Below are positions 34,289 to 44,836 of a DNA stretch of 64,000 nucleotides, piece after piece. The DNA is from Lepiota brunneoincarnata (lineage: Eukaryota; Basidiomycota; Agaricomycetes; Agaricales; Agaricaceae). The notes under the pieces are model-generated. The model did no database searches. It had not been told where the DNA came from and saw only the letters and a list, made by a program, of their open reading frames with translations. The position numbers were made by a program, and so were the translations under genes. Where the stretch lies: assembly GCA_023014365.1 (NCBI GenBank), contig JAEBUN010000016.1, forward strand, positions 434,001-498,000, written 5' to 3'. Within the stretch, counting starts at the first letter, position 1. Each line of letters opens with the position of its first letter.

Positions 34289-37200
34289 ATGTCTACTGTA
34301 AACGATATGCTCCCTACGTCAGTACCAAAGCTGGATGTGTCTGGGGGAAACTGGGCAATCTTTGTACTACGTTTCCAGACAGTAATCCAAGGAAAGGGAC
34401 TGTGGGGCCATTTCGATGGTAGTTTGCTGCGTCCTGAACTCCCAACCTCAACCAGTGGGTCACAACCCACAGCCACTCTTTCCACTGCTCCCACAGCTCC
34501 TGCTACCACCACCCCTGTTACGACTGCTCCCACAGCTCCTACTACAACCACACCTGCTGCTCCTATTGCCACTACTGAAATGGTCGAGACTTGGGAAAGG
34601 AACGAAAATATCGCTCGCTCCTTGCTTGCCCAACGTCTCCCAGATTCCACGCTAATGGTCACTGCTGGTCATCATACTGTCAAGCTGATGTGGGACTCTA
34701 TAAAGCGAGAATACACTTACAAGAGTGCCTTCTCGCAAGCTCGGCTTCGTCGCGAATTTATGACCATGCGATGCCCTGACAGGGGTGATGTTCGTCTATT
34801 CCTAAACGAGATACGTTCCCGAAAGGCCGAGCTGGGTGCTGTTGGTGTCACCATCAGTGACGACGACTATAGGAGTGCAATCCTCCAGTCCCTACCCCGT
34901 TGGTTATCATCCTACGCCTCAAATCAATTATCTGCTGCCCAACTTCATAGTTCCCTCCAACATACCATTGAGCCCGAAATCCTAATCATATTGATTAGCG
35001 ATGAATGGGAGCGAGCACGCCCTGAACGATCAAGGGCTGGAAATGCTAAACCGGAACACGACGATGCCCTGGTTACTGAAGGAAGCAAAGGTAGCAATGG
35101 AGGTGGGAAGCCGAAAGGGAAGGGAAAGAAAAAGGGTCCGTGCTGGAACTGCGGTGGTGAACACTGGAAGCGAGAATGTCCCAACCCGAAAAAGCCTATC
35201 AGCGAAAGGAGGGATGGGGAGAAAGGAGGAAACTCACCTAACAAGAAGGGTGGAAGTGCTAATGCCGTGACGGCGGACAGCGATGATGAGGATTGCTCCC
35301 TCATGGTTGAGGAGTGGTTGGACTCCGAAACGGATGCAAGCTGGTCAGAAGTCGAAACGAATCTTACCGGGTCGTGGAGTGAAGAGGAGTCAATGAGCGA
35401 GTTTGATGACCTTGACATCGACGACTTCAGTGTAGCTATTGATGAAGTTGTAAGTGCCACTGAACCAAGCCCAACCCAAGTCGAAGTTTTCGACTCAGGT
35501 GCTACGAATCACATCTCCCCATACCGAGATATTTTTGCGACCTTCCAACCCATCCCACCTCGACCTCTACGTGCTGCAAACAAGAAGGCCTTCAATGCCA
35601 TTGGAAAGGGTGAAGTAGTACTAGAATTGCCGAACGGAGCTACCTCATCACAACTCCACCTCAGCGAAGTCCTGTATTCACCTGAGGCAGGCTACACTCT
35701 TGTGTCGATTGGCCGACTTGATGACGCTGGCTTCTCAACCACCTTCGCCAATGGCAAGTGCATCATTCGTGATACGGGTGGTGCCCGGATTGCCGAGATC
35801 CCGAGAACCGGACGAGGCCTGTATAAATTGATCAAAGAGACAGAAGAGGTAAATGTGGTGAGCGAACCACTCAGCTTGGACATGCTGCATCGTCGCCTAG
35901 GCCACATTTCAGCTGGTGCTGCTCGAAAGCTTATTCGCGATGGCCTGGTGACTGGCCTAAAGCTAGAAGATGGAACGGACACAGACATTTTCTGCGAGTC
36001 ATGTGCCTATGGCAAAACAACTCGGCTGCCGATTTCAAAGGTCCGGGAGGGTGAGAGAGCATCATCGCTCGGTCAGGAGATCCATTCCGATGTCTGGGGG
36101 CCTGCACGAGTGGAGACAAAGCGAGGAAAGCGTTACTACGTGACCTTTATCGATGACTTCTCAAGGTGGACTCACATCGATTTCCTCTCAAACAAGTCCG
36201 ACGTTTTCAATGCCTACCGGAACTTCGATGCGTGGTGTGAAACACAATTTGGCACGCGTATTAAGGCCCTACACTCGGACAGAGGTGGGGAATACACCAC
36301 AGGCGAGTTTCAGTCCTATCTAAAGTCCCGAGGCACGGAAACCAAGCTCACCGTACACGACACACCCCAACACAATGGGATTGCCGAACGCCGAAATCGA
36401 ACGATTGTTGAGCGCACGCGTGCAATACTGCATGCAAGTTGCCTCCCAAAGTTGCTATGGGCAGAAGCGGTTGCCCATGTAGTTTGGTTGATGAACAGGA
36501 CTGGTACCCGAGCAGTTGAGGGGAGAACGCCGTTCGAAACAATATATGGCCGCAAACCAGACTTGCGAGCAGTACGCGAGTGGGGAGAGGAGGTGTGGGT
36601 ACACCAGGCAGGAGGGGACAAGCTCGGTGGGCGAGCGAAGAAAGGGAGATGGGTCGGGTATGATGCCGAGAGCAATGGCTCTCGCATCTATTTTCCGGAC
36701 ACAAGTGCTATAAAGATCGAGCGTAATTTCCGTTTTATTAACTCAGGTCGTCCCGGGCTCGAAGGGGAGCACTCACCAGCAAGCGAGCCTAGAAACGACC
36801 CATTACGCAGCACTAGTGCCCCAAACGAGACACAAGACACCCCCACCCCCTTCCCTGATCAACAACCAGCCGATTTCACAGCCGATTCCCGAAAAAGCGA
36901 TGCTGAAAGCGACGTCAGCCCAAAGGAGTTGCCTAGCGAGGCTGATCCACAGGTACCAAGACCCCAGCGTGCCCGAAATCCAAGCACCAAAGCTAAAGAC
37001 ATCCTAGAGGGGCGAGCAGTCACTCTGGCAGAAGAACAAGACTGGGCTGATGTTCACGTCCTAGCAGCAGACATTGAGGAGACCGAGGGATTGGAACCTG
37101 GGAGCCTGCAGGAGGCGAGGAAACGAGCAGACTGGGAGTTGTGGAAGAAGGCCATGGAGGAAGAACTTACTATGTTGGGCGATGCCGGAACGTGGGAACT

Positions 37201-37862
37201 TGTTGATCAGCCAATCGGAGCTAACGTTGTCAGCTCAAAATGGGTCTTCAAAGCAAAAAAGGATGCCGCTGGAAATGTCGTCCGCTACAAGGCCCGCCTC
37301 GTCGCCCAAGGTTTTTCACAAGTCCCGGGAGTTGACTATTTTGATACCTTCGCGCCTGTTGCACGCCTTGCGTCCATCCGGGCTGTGCTCGCAATCGCCG
37401 CTGCTCGTAACTACGAGATACACCAGATCGATATCAAGGGGGCTTACCTAAACGGGAAGCTAGGCCCTGATGAGTCGATTTACATGCGACAACCCCCTGG
37501 TTTCACATCCCCAACTCACCCCCACCATGTTTGCCACCTCAAGAAGACCCTCTATGGACTCAAACAATCCGGGCGGCGATGGTACCAACGTCTATGCGAG
37601 ATCCTAGTCGACCACTTGGGCTTTACACGCTGTGAAGTTGACCAGAGCGTATTCTTCAAACTTGTGGCACCGGACCTCACCGTAATTTTAGTGCACGTTG
37701 ACGACTGCACGCTCGTTGCATCAACCATCGCGCTGGTAGACTGGGTAAAGGATGGGGTTAAGCGGTTTGTTGAGATCACAGATCTAGGAGAAATTCACTG
37801 GCTCCTGGGGATTGAGGTGAAGAGAGACAAAGAGCAGGGTAAGCTCTTGCTGTCTCAACGTT
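34289..37862 (+). CDS. copia Gag-Pol polyprotein, first part (to the gypsy insertion)
   Basis: ATG at 34289 (MSTVNDMLPTSVPKLDVSGG). A Gag region with a Thr/Pro-rich insert is followed by the zinc knuckle CWNCGGEHWKREC (about residue 285-297), the protease site DSGATNHI (about 402) and the integrase HHCC region (HRRLGHIS...CESCAYGK). The integrase core has DVWGP, DDFSRW, HSDRGGEY and the catalytic Glu in HNGIAERRNRTIVERTRAIL. RT follows with WVFKAKKDAAGNVVRYKARL, DIKGAYLNG and HVDD (usual YVDD has Tyr at this place). Frame is open throughout. At 37863 it runs into the gypsy LTR and reaches a stop at 37943-37945. The RNase H part resumes at 44028. Confidence 0.93.
37858..37862. repeat. target-site duplication ACGTT, left copy (gypsy)
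   Basis: ACGTT directly before the left gypsy LTR; repeated at 44028-44032 after the right LTR. Confidence 0.92.
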
Positions 37863-38315
37863 TGTTAGGGCAACCTGGAGGGTTCGGACAACTCAGGGAG
37901 CCGAAACGTCACTGCAGGGAAATCCTAAGTATTATTAATCTGTGAGCTAAGTAGGGAGTCCATACCTGCAGGGAAATCCTAAGAGAATAGGATGAGGGAA
38001 CCCCTGCAGGCGAAAACTATGTATATACTTGACTTATATAATCAATATAAATTGAACAAGGCTTGACGGTGGTGTCTGGGTGTTGCACAAGGCCAGGTGT
38101 GATTAAAATGAGTGTGGGGAGTGAAGATGACAGTCTGAAGTCTACAGGAAATGGGAGGAAGCAGGTGAGGGTTAAGGAGGGTGAAGGGAGGGGTTTAACT
38201 GGGCAGTGAGGGGACCTCTGGTGCATTCTGGTTATGTTTGGGGTGTAAGCGTTTGAAAGGGGGGATGTACAGTGTGCTGGGAGGCTTAGGGGTGTTTGTG
38301 GATTGTCCCCTTACA
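37863..38315 (-). repeat. gypsy 3' LTR (left copy)
   Basis: Begins TGTTAGGGCA and ends CCCCTTACA on the plus strand. It contains two CTGCAGGGAAATCCTAAG direct repeats about 60 bp apart. Carries the last 40 codons of pol. Confidence 0.95.
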
Positions 38316-41300
38316 TCTACCCCCCCCTCAGGATCGCGGCGACTCGACGTGATGGTTGGGAGTGGTTGGAATGGGATGGAACCGAACTGGAGAGCTCGTA
38401 TGAAGCGTGGGGCTCCGGGGTGTTGCTCGTAGAATTTCTTAACGAGTTCCGGTGCACGTACGTCAGCCGAGTCTTCCCAGGAGTTATGTTCGCGACCGAA
38501 ACCTCTCCATTTGATCAAAAATTTGAGTTTTCGTCGTACGAATCGGCTGTCTAGGATTTCTTCCACTTCCCACTCCTTCTCGTCGTCGATGACTACTGGA
38601 TCGGGTGGTGGGGGTGGCTGTCGGGCTGGGAATGGGTCCTCTGGTGCAGGGAGAAGTTTTACGATGTTGAAGACTGGGTGGAGGCGTCGCATGGACTGGG
38701 GAAGTTTCAGGCGGTAGGCGTTGGCGCCGACCCGTCGTTCTACTGTATAGGGGCCTAGTCTGAGGTGTGACAGCTTCTTGGACGGTCGGGTGGTTTGAAT
38801 ATCACTCGCGTCCAAGTAAACTCGGTCCCCGGGTTCGAAGGTAGGTGCTGGGGTGTGGCGTTGGTTGTAGTATCTCGCCATTTCGTCTTTAGACCGTACC
38901 AAGGCAGCTTTGGCTTCCTCCAGCGTCGCTTTCATCCGGTTAGTGAATTCGTTGACCGTTTCTAGACGAGAAGGTCGTTGGTGAGGTTCAAAGCCCATCC
39001 GGGGGTGTCTACCAGTGTCGAGAAGGAAGGGGGAGTGCTGGGTCGAGGCGTGGATATGATTATTGTGTTGAAATTCGGCCAGTGGGAGGAGATCTAGCCA
39101 GTCGTCCTGCCTCTCGTTGACGAAGATCCGAAGGTATTGGTCTAATTCTTGATTAACCCTTTCCGTTTGACCATCTGCTTGGGGGTGCCATGCCGTCGTG
39201 CTCGCTACCTTAATTCCTAGCTTCCGGTAAAGTTCCTTGGTGAACTCTGCGACGAACTGGGGGCCTCTGTCGGACACTACCTGTTTGGGGAGACCATGTA
39301 GTTTCCATACGTTGTGCAGGAATAGCCGAGCGGCTCCTTCGGCCGTCACCGTGGTGTGTGTGGGGATGAAATGGGCTCGCTTGGAGGCCGAATCGACTAT
39401 GGTCATCACGGCGTCATACCCAGCCGAAGGAGGAAGCTCTACAATAAAGTCAACGCTGATGGTATCCCATCGGGACTCGGGAATAGGCAAGGGGTGAAGT
39501 TCTCCGGTAGGGAGGTGACGGTGGGGCTTCGTTCTGAGGCATAAGTCGCATGTGGAGACATACTGACCTACGAAGCGAGACATCTGCGGCCACCAGTAGT
39601 TTCGGGAGACCAATTCGAGTGTCTTCCAACGACCTGCGTGCCCACCGATCGGGGAATTGTGGCAGAGGGCCACGATGTGGCGTCGGAGGTCGTTGCTGTT
39701 CGGGACGTAGATCCGGCCTCGGAATAATAGCAGTCCGTCCACATTAGACCACTCGGATGAGTGTACGGTTCTAGAAGAGGACTCCTTGAGCCTGCGGGCC
39801 GAATTCGCGACTGCCTCTTCTGCAGTCTCGGAGCGATTCCCTGCTCGGATGTCTCGTAGAAGGACTTGTTCTTCGCCGGCGGCTTGAATTCCTTTGAGGG
39901 CTCGGATCGCGAGCTTCTCCCTCGTCAAGAGGACGACATCTTCGTTGTCACGATCTCCGGGGCCGTGGTCTGCACGGCGGGACAACGCGTCGGCTTTCCC
40001 CATCGATTTACCCGGCCGGTGGTGAAGCTTGAAGTCAAAGCGAGCCAAGACGAGTGACCAGCGAGCTTGGCGGCGATTAAGTTTTTTAGCTGTCATGAAA
40101 TACTCTAGGTTTCGGTGGTCTGACCAGATTTCCACGACGTGGGGGGCGCCTTCTAAGAAGTGCCGCCATTCCTCGAGTGCTCGGATGATCGCCAGCATTT
40201 CCTTGTCGTGAATCTCGTAGTTTCGTTGTGCCTGGTCCAGGGATTTAGAATAGAATGCCACCGGGTGCCATTTACCTTCCTCCGACTGCTGCGAGAGTAC
40301 CGCTCCAGTGGCGAAATCCGAACTGTCCGCTTCGAGCCGGAAAGGCAAGGAGGTGTCCGGCGAGGCGAGAACGGGCGCGGACGTGATTAGCTCCTTAAGG
40401 GTGGTGAAAGCGCTATGTTCTGGCTTTCCCCATCGCCAAGGAGTGTCCGATTTAGTGAGATCAAACAGAGGGCGAGCGTAGTGTGAAAAATCTTGGATAA
40501 AACGCCTATAGAAGTTCACGAAGCCCAGGAACGCCTGGACCTCTCGCTTGTCTGTAGGCGTCGGCCACTCCTGTACTCCGGCGACCTTTACCGGGTCCAT
40601 CTCCACCTTATTTTCCGAAATGACTAGCCCTAAGTACTCCACCCTGGTCTTCTCGAACTCGCACTTCTCCGGTCGGAGGTAGAGCCGGTGGCGGCGAAGT
40701 ATCTCTAGAACGCGACGGGTAACTCTTCTATGTTCTTCTACGGTCCTTGTGAAGATAAGGATGTCGTCGAGATATACTACAACGACCCCTTCTGCGATGA
40801 GGTCCCTAAAGATATCGTTCATCATCGTCTGGAAAGTAGCGGGGCTGTTGGTAAGTCCGAAGAACATCACTAGAGGCTCAAAGAGGCCCCGGTTGGTGCG
40901 GAAGGCTGCTTTCCATTCGTCTCCGGGTTTAATCCGTACGTTATTGAAACCCCAGCGAATATCGAGTTTGGTGAAATACTTGGCCCCTCGGAGTTGATTT
41001 ACGAGCTCCGAGATGAGTGGGAGTGGGTATTTATTTTTCACCGTGATTGCGTTAAGAGCTCGGTAATCTTGAACCAATCTGAGCGAGCCATCCTTCTTTT
41101 TAATAAAAAACACCGGAGAGGCCATGGGGGACTTCGAAGCACGGATTCTCCCGGTAGTTAAGTTCTCCTGAATGAAGGAGTCGAGTTCTGACTGTTCAGA
41201 GGGGGCCAGAGGGTATACCTTGCAGCCTGTAGGCGTCGCTCCCGGTATGAGCTCGATAGCATGGTCCCAAGCCCTTTGTTCCGGGAGAGAGTCGAAGGAC

Positions 41301-42241
41301 TCTTTCTCGAACACGGAGGCGAAGTCACGGAGATACTCGGGAATGGGATCCAGTAGGCCGGAGATTTCAGGGGATGCCCGAGGAGGTTGCGAATTGCGGT
41401 GGAAGGCCTCCGCGAGTCTTTGGGAGGTAGTGCTGGTCGCTTGGATGAACTGGGGTTCCGGACGGAGAACGGTGGCCCAGATACGTTCGCCGTCTCCGGT
41501 CCCTCGTTCGGATTTTGGTTGAAGACCCGGGATCTCTTGAATCTCCTCCCAGTCGTCATCCGAGAGTGGATAAGGGCCTTCCGAGCACATCGAGATTGCT
41601 TTAATCTCAGCCTTCCGGAGCTTTCGTTCAGTTCTCAGCTGTTCCTTACACAGTGTGCAACACCTATCTGGGCATCGGGTCATCCTGACTTCACCTGTCT
41701 GCCAGTCTACTTCGGGGTTATGCTCCTTCAACCATGAGAAGCCGAGTAGTAAGTCTTGCTTTCCGAGCGATGTGACCGCCAAGGTGGTGCGCTCTGAGTG
41801 AGATTTGTAACGGAGAACTATGTCTAAGACCTCCGTAATTGAACCCGCTTCGTTCTCGGTGCCATCAACGTTGAAGACGGGGATGGGCTGGGAAAGGGGG
41901 CGCGTGTTGAGACGATTTCTCTGTACGAAATCGCGGTCGACAAAGCAGCTTGTCGCCCCGCTGTCCAGGAGGGCCTGAGTGACCTTCCGTTCCGCTGTGT
42001 CCGTCGTTTCTAGCTCCACTGTCAGATGAAGCGACCGCGGAGACTCTGCTGAAGATATCTTGAACACCGGGGGCAAACGCCGCTCCCATTTCGGCCGTCT
42101 CAGTCGTTTAGGCAAGGAAGAGCTTAAAGGGGGTGTGTCTTGTACAGGGATCGGGTTTCGGGTAGGGACAGTGTCGTTTATTAGGTCTATGGGTAATACA
42201 CTGTACCTACTCCCTGTGGGCGACCGGGGCACACTATTCAC
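38195..42241 (-). CDS. gypsy Pol polyprotein (protease, RT, RNase H, integrase, chromodomain)
   Basis: The protease site is LLDSGATSCFVDRDF. RT has LVQDYRALN, ITVKNKYPLPLISEL and YLDDILIF (near 40770). RNase H has RLEADSSDFATGAVLSQQ and ends HHRPGKSMGKADALSRR. The integrase zinc region (H..H..CDLC, near 39650-39560), catalytic DFIVELPPS, SDRGPQF and WHPQADGQTERVNQ are all present. A GPY-type motif (RLGPYTVERRVGANAYRL) precedes a chromodomain at about 38570-38400 (EWEVEEILDSR, then KFLIKWRGFGREHNSWED). The frame overlaps gag by at least 140 nt in the -1 phase and has no ATG at its head (first potential start is GTG at 42241), so expression by -1 frameshifting is likely. It ends inside the 3' LTR. 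Confidence 0.95.
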   Translation of the reverse strand: MNSVPRSPTGSRYSVLPIDLINDTVPTRNPIPVQDTPPLSSSLPKRLRRPKWERRLPPVFKISSAESPRSLHLTVELETTDTAERKVTQALLDSGATSCFVDRDFVQRNRLNTRPLSQPIPVFNVDGTENEAGSITEVLDIVLRYKSHSERTTLAVTSLGKQDLLLGFSWLKEHNPEVDWQTGEVRMTRCPDRCCTLCKEQLRTERKLRKAEIKAISMCSEGPYPLSDDDWEEIQEIPGLQPKSERGTGDGERIWATVLRPEPQFIQATSTTSQRLAEAFHRNSQPPRASPEISGLLDPIPEYLRDFASVFEKESFDSLPEQRAWDHAIELIPGATPTGCKVYPLAPSEQSELDSFIQENLTTGRIRASKSPMASPVFFIKKKDGSLRLVQDYRALNAITVKNKYPLPLISELVNQLRGAKYFTKLDIRWGFNNVRIKPGDEWKAAFRTNRGLFEPLVMFFGLTNSPATFQTMMNDIFRDLIAEGVVVVYLDDILIFTRTVEEHRRVTRRVLEILRRHRLYLRPEKCEFEKTRVEYLGLVISENKVEMDPVKVAGVQEWPTPTDKREVQAFLGFVNFYRRFIQDFSHYARPLFDLTKSDTPWRWGKPEHSAFTTLKELITSAPVLASPDTSLPFRLEADSSDFATGAVLSQQSEEGKWHPVAFYSKSLDQAQRNYEIHDKEMLAIIRALEEWRHFLEGAPHVVEIWSDHRNLEYFMTAKKLNRRQARWSLVLARFDFKLHHRPGKSMGKADALSRRADHGPGDRDNEDVVLLTREKLAIRALKGIQAAGEEQVLLRDIRAGNRSETAEEAVANSARRLKESSSRTVHSSEWSNVDGLLLFRGRIYVPNSNDLRRHIVALCHNSPIGGHAGRWKTLELVSRNYWWPQMSRFVGQYVSTCDLCLRTKPHRHLPTGELHPLPIPESRWDTISVDFIVELPPSAGYDAVMTIVDSASKRAHFIPTHTTVTAEGAARLFLHNVWKLHGLPKQVVSDRGPQFVAEFTKELYRKLGIKVASTTAWHPQADGQTERVNQELDQYLRIFVNERQDDWLDLLPLAEFQHNNHIHASTQHSPFLLDTGRHPRMGFEPHQRPSRLETVNEFTNRMKATLEEAKAALVRSKDEMARYYNQRHTPAPTFEPGDRVYLDASDIQTTRPSKKLSHLRLGPYTVERRVGANAYRLKLPQSMRRLHPVFNIVKLLPAPEDPFPARQPPPPPDPVVIDDEKEWEVEEILDSRFVRRKLKFLIKWRGFGREHNSWEDSADVRAPELVKKFYEQHPGAPRFIRALQFGSIPFQPLPTITSSRRDPEGGVDVRGQSTNTPKPPSTLYIPPFKRLHPKHNQNAPEVPSLPS
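38320..38329 (-). other. gypsy polypurine tract
   Basis: On the element's strand GAGGGGGGGG lies four bases upstream of the 3' LTR; this is the plus-strand DNA primer site. Confidence 0.8.
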
Positions 42242-43440
42242 CGACCGCCTGAGACAAAATCCGTCTCGTCTTCGCTTTCTCGATGTTCCGATGACCCTTG
42301 AGCTTCCACGATGTCTTTCTCGGCTAATAATTGCTGAATCAGGGCTTCCCTCTCCTCCAAGTCTAAGAAGCGAACGTCGAAGCGCCTAGGGCATTCGGAT
42401 TTGACGTGGCCCGGCTGGTGGCATCTGTAGCAGACTACAGGCGTCGTCGTGGCCTTTCTGGTCGCATCAATATCCATTGGGACGGGTTTGGTCGGAGTGG
42501 GGGTGACGTGGGCAAAGGAGCGGGCTGATGGAAAGGGGGTCGAAGTTGACGTGGCAAGGGGGGCGACAGGGGCAGATGTGAGGCGATAGGGGTTGGCGGA
42601 GGGCTTTGCCGAGGGTATTTGTGTCCGCCCCAAGGCTTGGAAGGCATCGTTGGCAGCTCGGTTCTGATCTATGAGCTGCGCTGCCTTGTACCAAGCCTCC
42701 GGAGCATTGTCCGAGGGTCGGTTGGCCGTCATCGTGGCTACTGCGGTCTGTATGGCCGGGCGGAGGCCTCGACGGAACTTGACAACGATGGTCTTGTCAT
42801 CTTTGTACCCGGAGTCCGAGATAAGCTCTAGGAACTCGTCCAGGTAGTCTTCGACGTTCCTGTTTCGTTGGAAGTACTCTGTACCTTCCAGCCGATTGAC
42901 AGCAGCTGCCTCGGAGTCCACGGGGAAGAAGTGCTTACGGAATTCGCCTTGAAAGTCCTCCCAATCTAGGAACCTCTCTGCTCCTTGGTTCCTATCTTCC
43001 CACCGAAATATCTGATCCGTCCACTTAGCAGCACGCCCCTCTTTCATGAACGACATAGCCCAGAGTATCTTCTGCTGGTCCGAGGCGAAATGAGTCGGGC
43101 AGAGTCGTAGGTAAGTGTTACAGGAGTTCAAGAAGGCCCTCCCACGCGTTCGGTCACCCAAGAAGTCTGGTGGAGTCGCTGGTTTGACTTTTGAGGAGCG
43201 AGTGCGTTGGGTAGAGGGAGGGGACGTGTCAGGGACGGGTGGAGTCGCGTCAGGAGCATTTGGGGTTTTTGGACGTTGGGAGAGTTCTTGAAGGGTGGTT
43301 TGAATCGACTGGATCACTTCCGTGAGGGCCAGCTCGGAGTCGGCCTGCCTAGTCATCACCGATGCCACGTCCTGCTGGAGTTGGGCAATCATAGCCAGAG
43401 GGTCTGAGGGCCCGTTCTCCGGTGCATTTTGCTGTGACAT
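42238..43440 (-). CDS. gypsy Gag (capsid-nucleocapsid)
   Basis: ATG at 43438-43440 (MSQQNAPENGPSDPLAMIAQ), 400 aa. It has an N-terminal coiled-coil-like stretch, then the retrotransposon Gag capsid core (DRTRGRAFLNSCNTYLRL, WEDFQGEFRKHFFP, YLDEFLELISDSGYKD). A CCHC zinc knuckle CYRCHQPGHVKSEC lies at about residue 345. Forms the virus-like particle shell and binds element RNA. The stop TGA (42238-42240) overlaps the pol frame. Confidence 0.93.
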   Translation of the reverse strand: MSQQNAPENGPSDPLAMIAQLQQDVASVMTRQADSELALTEVIQSIQTTLQELSQRPKTPNAPDATPPVPDTSPPSTQRTRSSKVKPATPPDFLGDRTRGRAFLNSCNTYLRLCPTHFASDQQKILWAMSFMKEGRAAKWTDQIFRWEDRNQGAERFLDWEDFQGEFRKHFFPVDSEAAAVNRLEGTEYFQRNRNVEDYLDEFLELISDSGYKDDKTIVVKFRRGLRPAIQTAVATMTANRPSDNAPEAWYKAAQLIDQNRAANDAFQALGRTQIPSAKPSANPYRLTSAPVAPLATSTSTPFPSARSFAHVTPTPTKPVPMDIDATRKATTTPVVCYRCHQPGHVKSECPRRFDVRFLDLEEREALIQQLLAEKDIVEAQGSSEHRESEDETDFVSGGR

Positions 43441-43562
43441 GAGTGAGAGACGAGGTTGGACGAGGGGAGAGAAGAGTGCTGAGTGTTAGGCTGCTACTGA
43501 GTCGAAAAACACGTTATGGACAGGGTAGGGCCTATGGACACCGGACTGGTCTCGTTAGGGGG

Positions 43563-43572
43563 ATCCTATTCT
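43563..43572 (-). other. candidate self-priming primer-binding site of the gypsy element
   Basis: Read on the element strand, AGAATAGGAT lies two bases after the 5' LTR. It is the exact reverse complement of ATCCTATTCT inside the LTR transcript (plus-strand AGAATAGGAT at 43696-43705). There is no TGG tRNA-type site. This is the arrangement of Tf1/sushi-group elements, whose mRNA 5' end folds back as primer. Confidence 0.55.
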
Positions 43573-43574
43573 TC

Positions 43575-44027
43575 TGTTAGGGCAACCTGGAGGGTTCGGA
43601 CAACTCAGGGAGCCGAAACGTCACTGCAGGGAAATCCTAAGTATTATTAATCTGTGAGCTAAGTAGGGAGTCCATACCTGCAGGGAAATCCTGAGAGAAT
43701 AGGATGAGGGAACCCCTGCAGGCGAAAACTATGTATATACTTGACTTATATAATCAATATAAATTGAACAAGGCTTGACGGTGGTGTCTGGGTGTTGCAC
43801 AAGGCCAGGTGTGATTAAAATGAGTGTGGGGAGTGAAGATGACAGTCTGAAGTCTACAGGAAATGGGAGGAAGCAGGTGAGGGTTAAGGAGGGTGAAGGG
43901 AGGGGTTTAACTGGGCAGTGAGGGGACCTCTGGTGCATTCTGGTTATGTTTGGGGTGTAAGCGTTTGAAAGGGGGGATGTACAGTGTGCTGGGAGGCTTA
44001 GGGGTGTTTGTGGATTGTCCCCTTACA
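43575..44027 (-). repeat. gypsy 5' LTR (right copy)
   Basis: 453 bp, one difference from the left copy. Serves as promoter LTR for gag and pol on the minus strand. Confidence 0.95.
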
Positions 44028-44829
44028 ACGTTCATATATTGCTGCTTCACTCAGACGCTATGGGCTCGAGAACGAGAAGCCAGTCAGTACCCCGATGGAC
44101 CCTGCCGTCCGCTTAACGAGCGAGCAGTCGCCACAAACGACCGCCGACATCGCTCGCATGGCCAGCAAGCCCTACCAGGAGGCCGTTGGCACTCTGATGT
44201 ACGCCGCCATGGGAACGCGACCGGATATCGCGTACACCGTTCAAGTCCTCTCGAAATTCACGAAGAACCCTGGAGAGGCACACTGGGAAGCAGCCAGGAG
44301 AGTGTTCCGGTACCTGAAGGGTACACAGGATCTGTGGCTCATTTACGGAGGCTATGGAGAAGGCCTCGAAGGCTTTACGGACGCCGACGGCAACATGGCA
44401 GAGGACCGCCGTGCCACGTCTGGCTACGCCTTCATTATCAACGGCGGCGCAGTTTCTTGGAGCGCAAAACGTCAAGAAATCGTCACTCTATCTACTACCG
44501 AATCGGAATATGTGGGTGCTACACACGCTTCAAAGGAGGCCTTATGGCTTCGTTCACTCATTTCTCAGGTTTTCGATACCACTATCCCTTCCACCACCAT
44601 TTTCTCCGACAACCAATCAGCCATCGCGCTATCCAAGGACCACCAGTACCACGCGCGAACGAAACACATCGACGTTCGCTACCACTTCATTCGTTGGATC
44701 ATCGAGGAAGGCAAAATCCGGCTCATATATTGCCCTACCGAGGACATGGTGGCCGACGTCTTCACCAAAGCCCTCCCCTCGCCGAAAGTCAAACATTTCG
44801 CGCGAGAACTCGGACTCGCTACGGTTTGA
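44028..44829 (+). CDS. copia Pol polyprotein, second part (RT thumb/RNase H)
   Basis: The frame continues that of the first part immediately after the TSD. It contains YGLENEKPVSTPMDP, KPYQEAVGTLMYAAMGTRPD, GFTDADGNMAEDRRATSGYA and SWSAKRQEIVTLSTTESEY, the RNase H core of copia elements. Stop TGA at 44827-44829. No start of its own, so it is a dead fragment unless the gypsy element is removed. Confidence 0.93.
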
Positions 44830-44836
44830 AGGGGAG
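44828..44836 (+). other. copia polypurine tract
   Basis: GAAGGGGAG immediately precedes the 3' LTR. Confidence 0.8.

Larger units (their letters stand above)
37863..44027 (-). mobile_element. Ty3/gypsy chromovirus (chromodomain LTR retrotransposon), complete
   Basis: 6165 bp with 453-bp LTRs at 37863-38315 and 43575-44027 (TG..CA), TSD ACGTT, gag and pol on the minus strand, polypurine tract at 38320-38329 and a candidate self-priming site at 43563-43572. The LTRs differ at one position (A at 37981, G at 43693). All domains, including the integrase chromodomain, are open, so the element may still be active. It sits in the copia pol gene in the opposite orientation. Confidence 0.95.

Noticed and set aside
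37863..37945. C-terminal extension of the copia polyprotein
   Set aside because: These 27 codons are gypsy LTR sequence read by chance up to the first stop.
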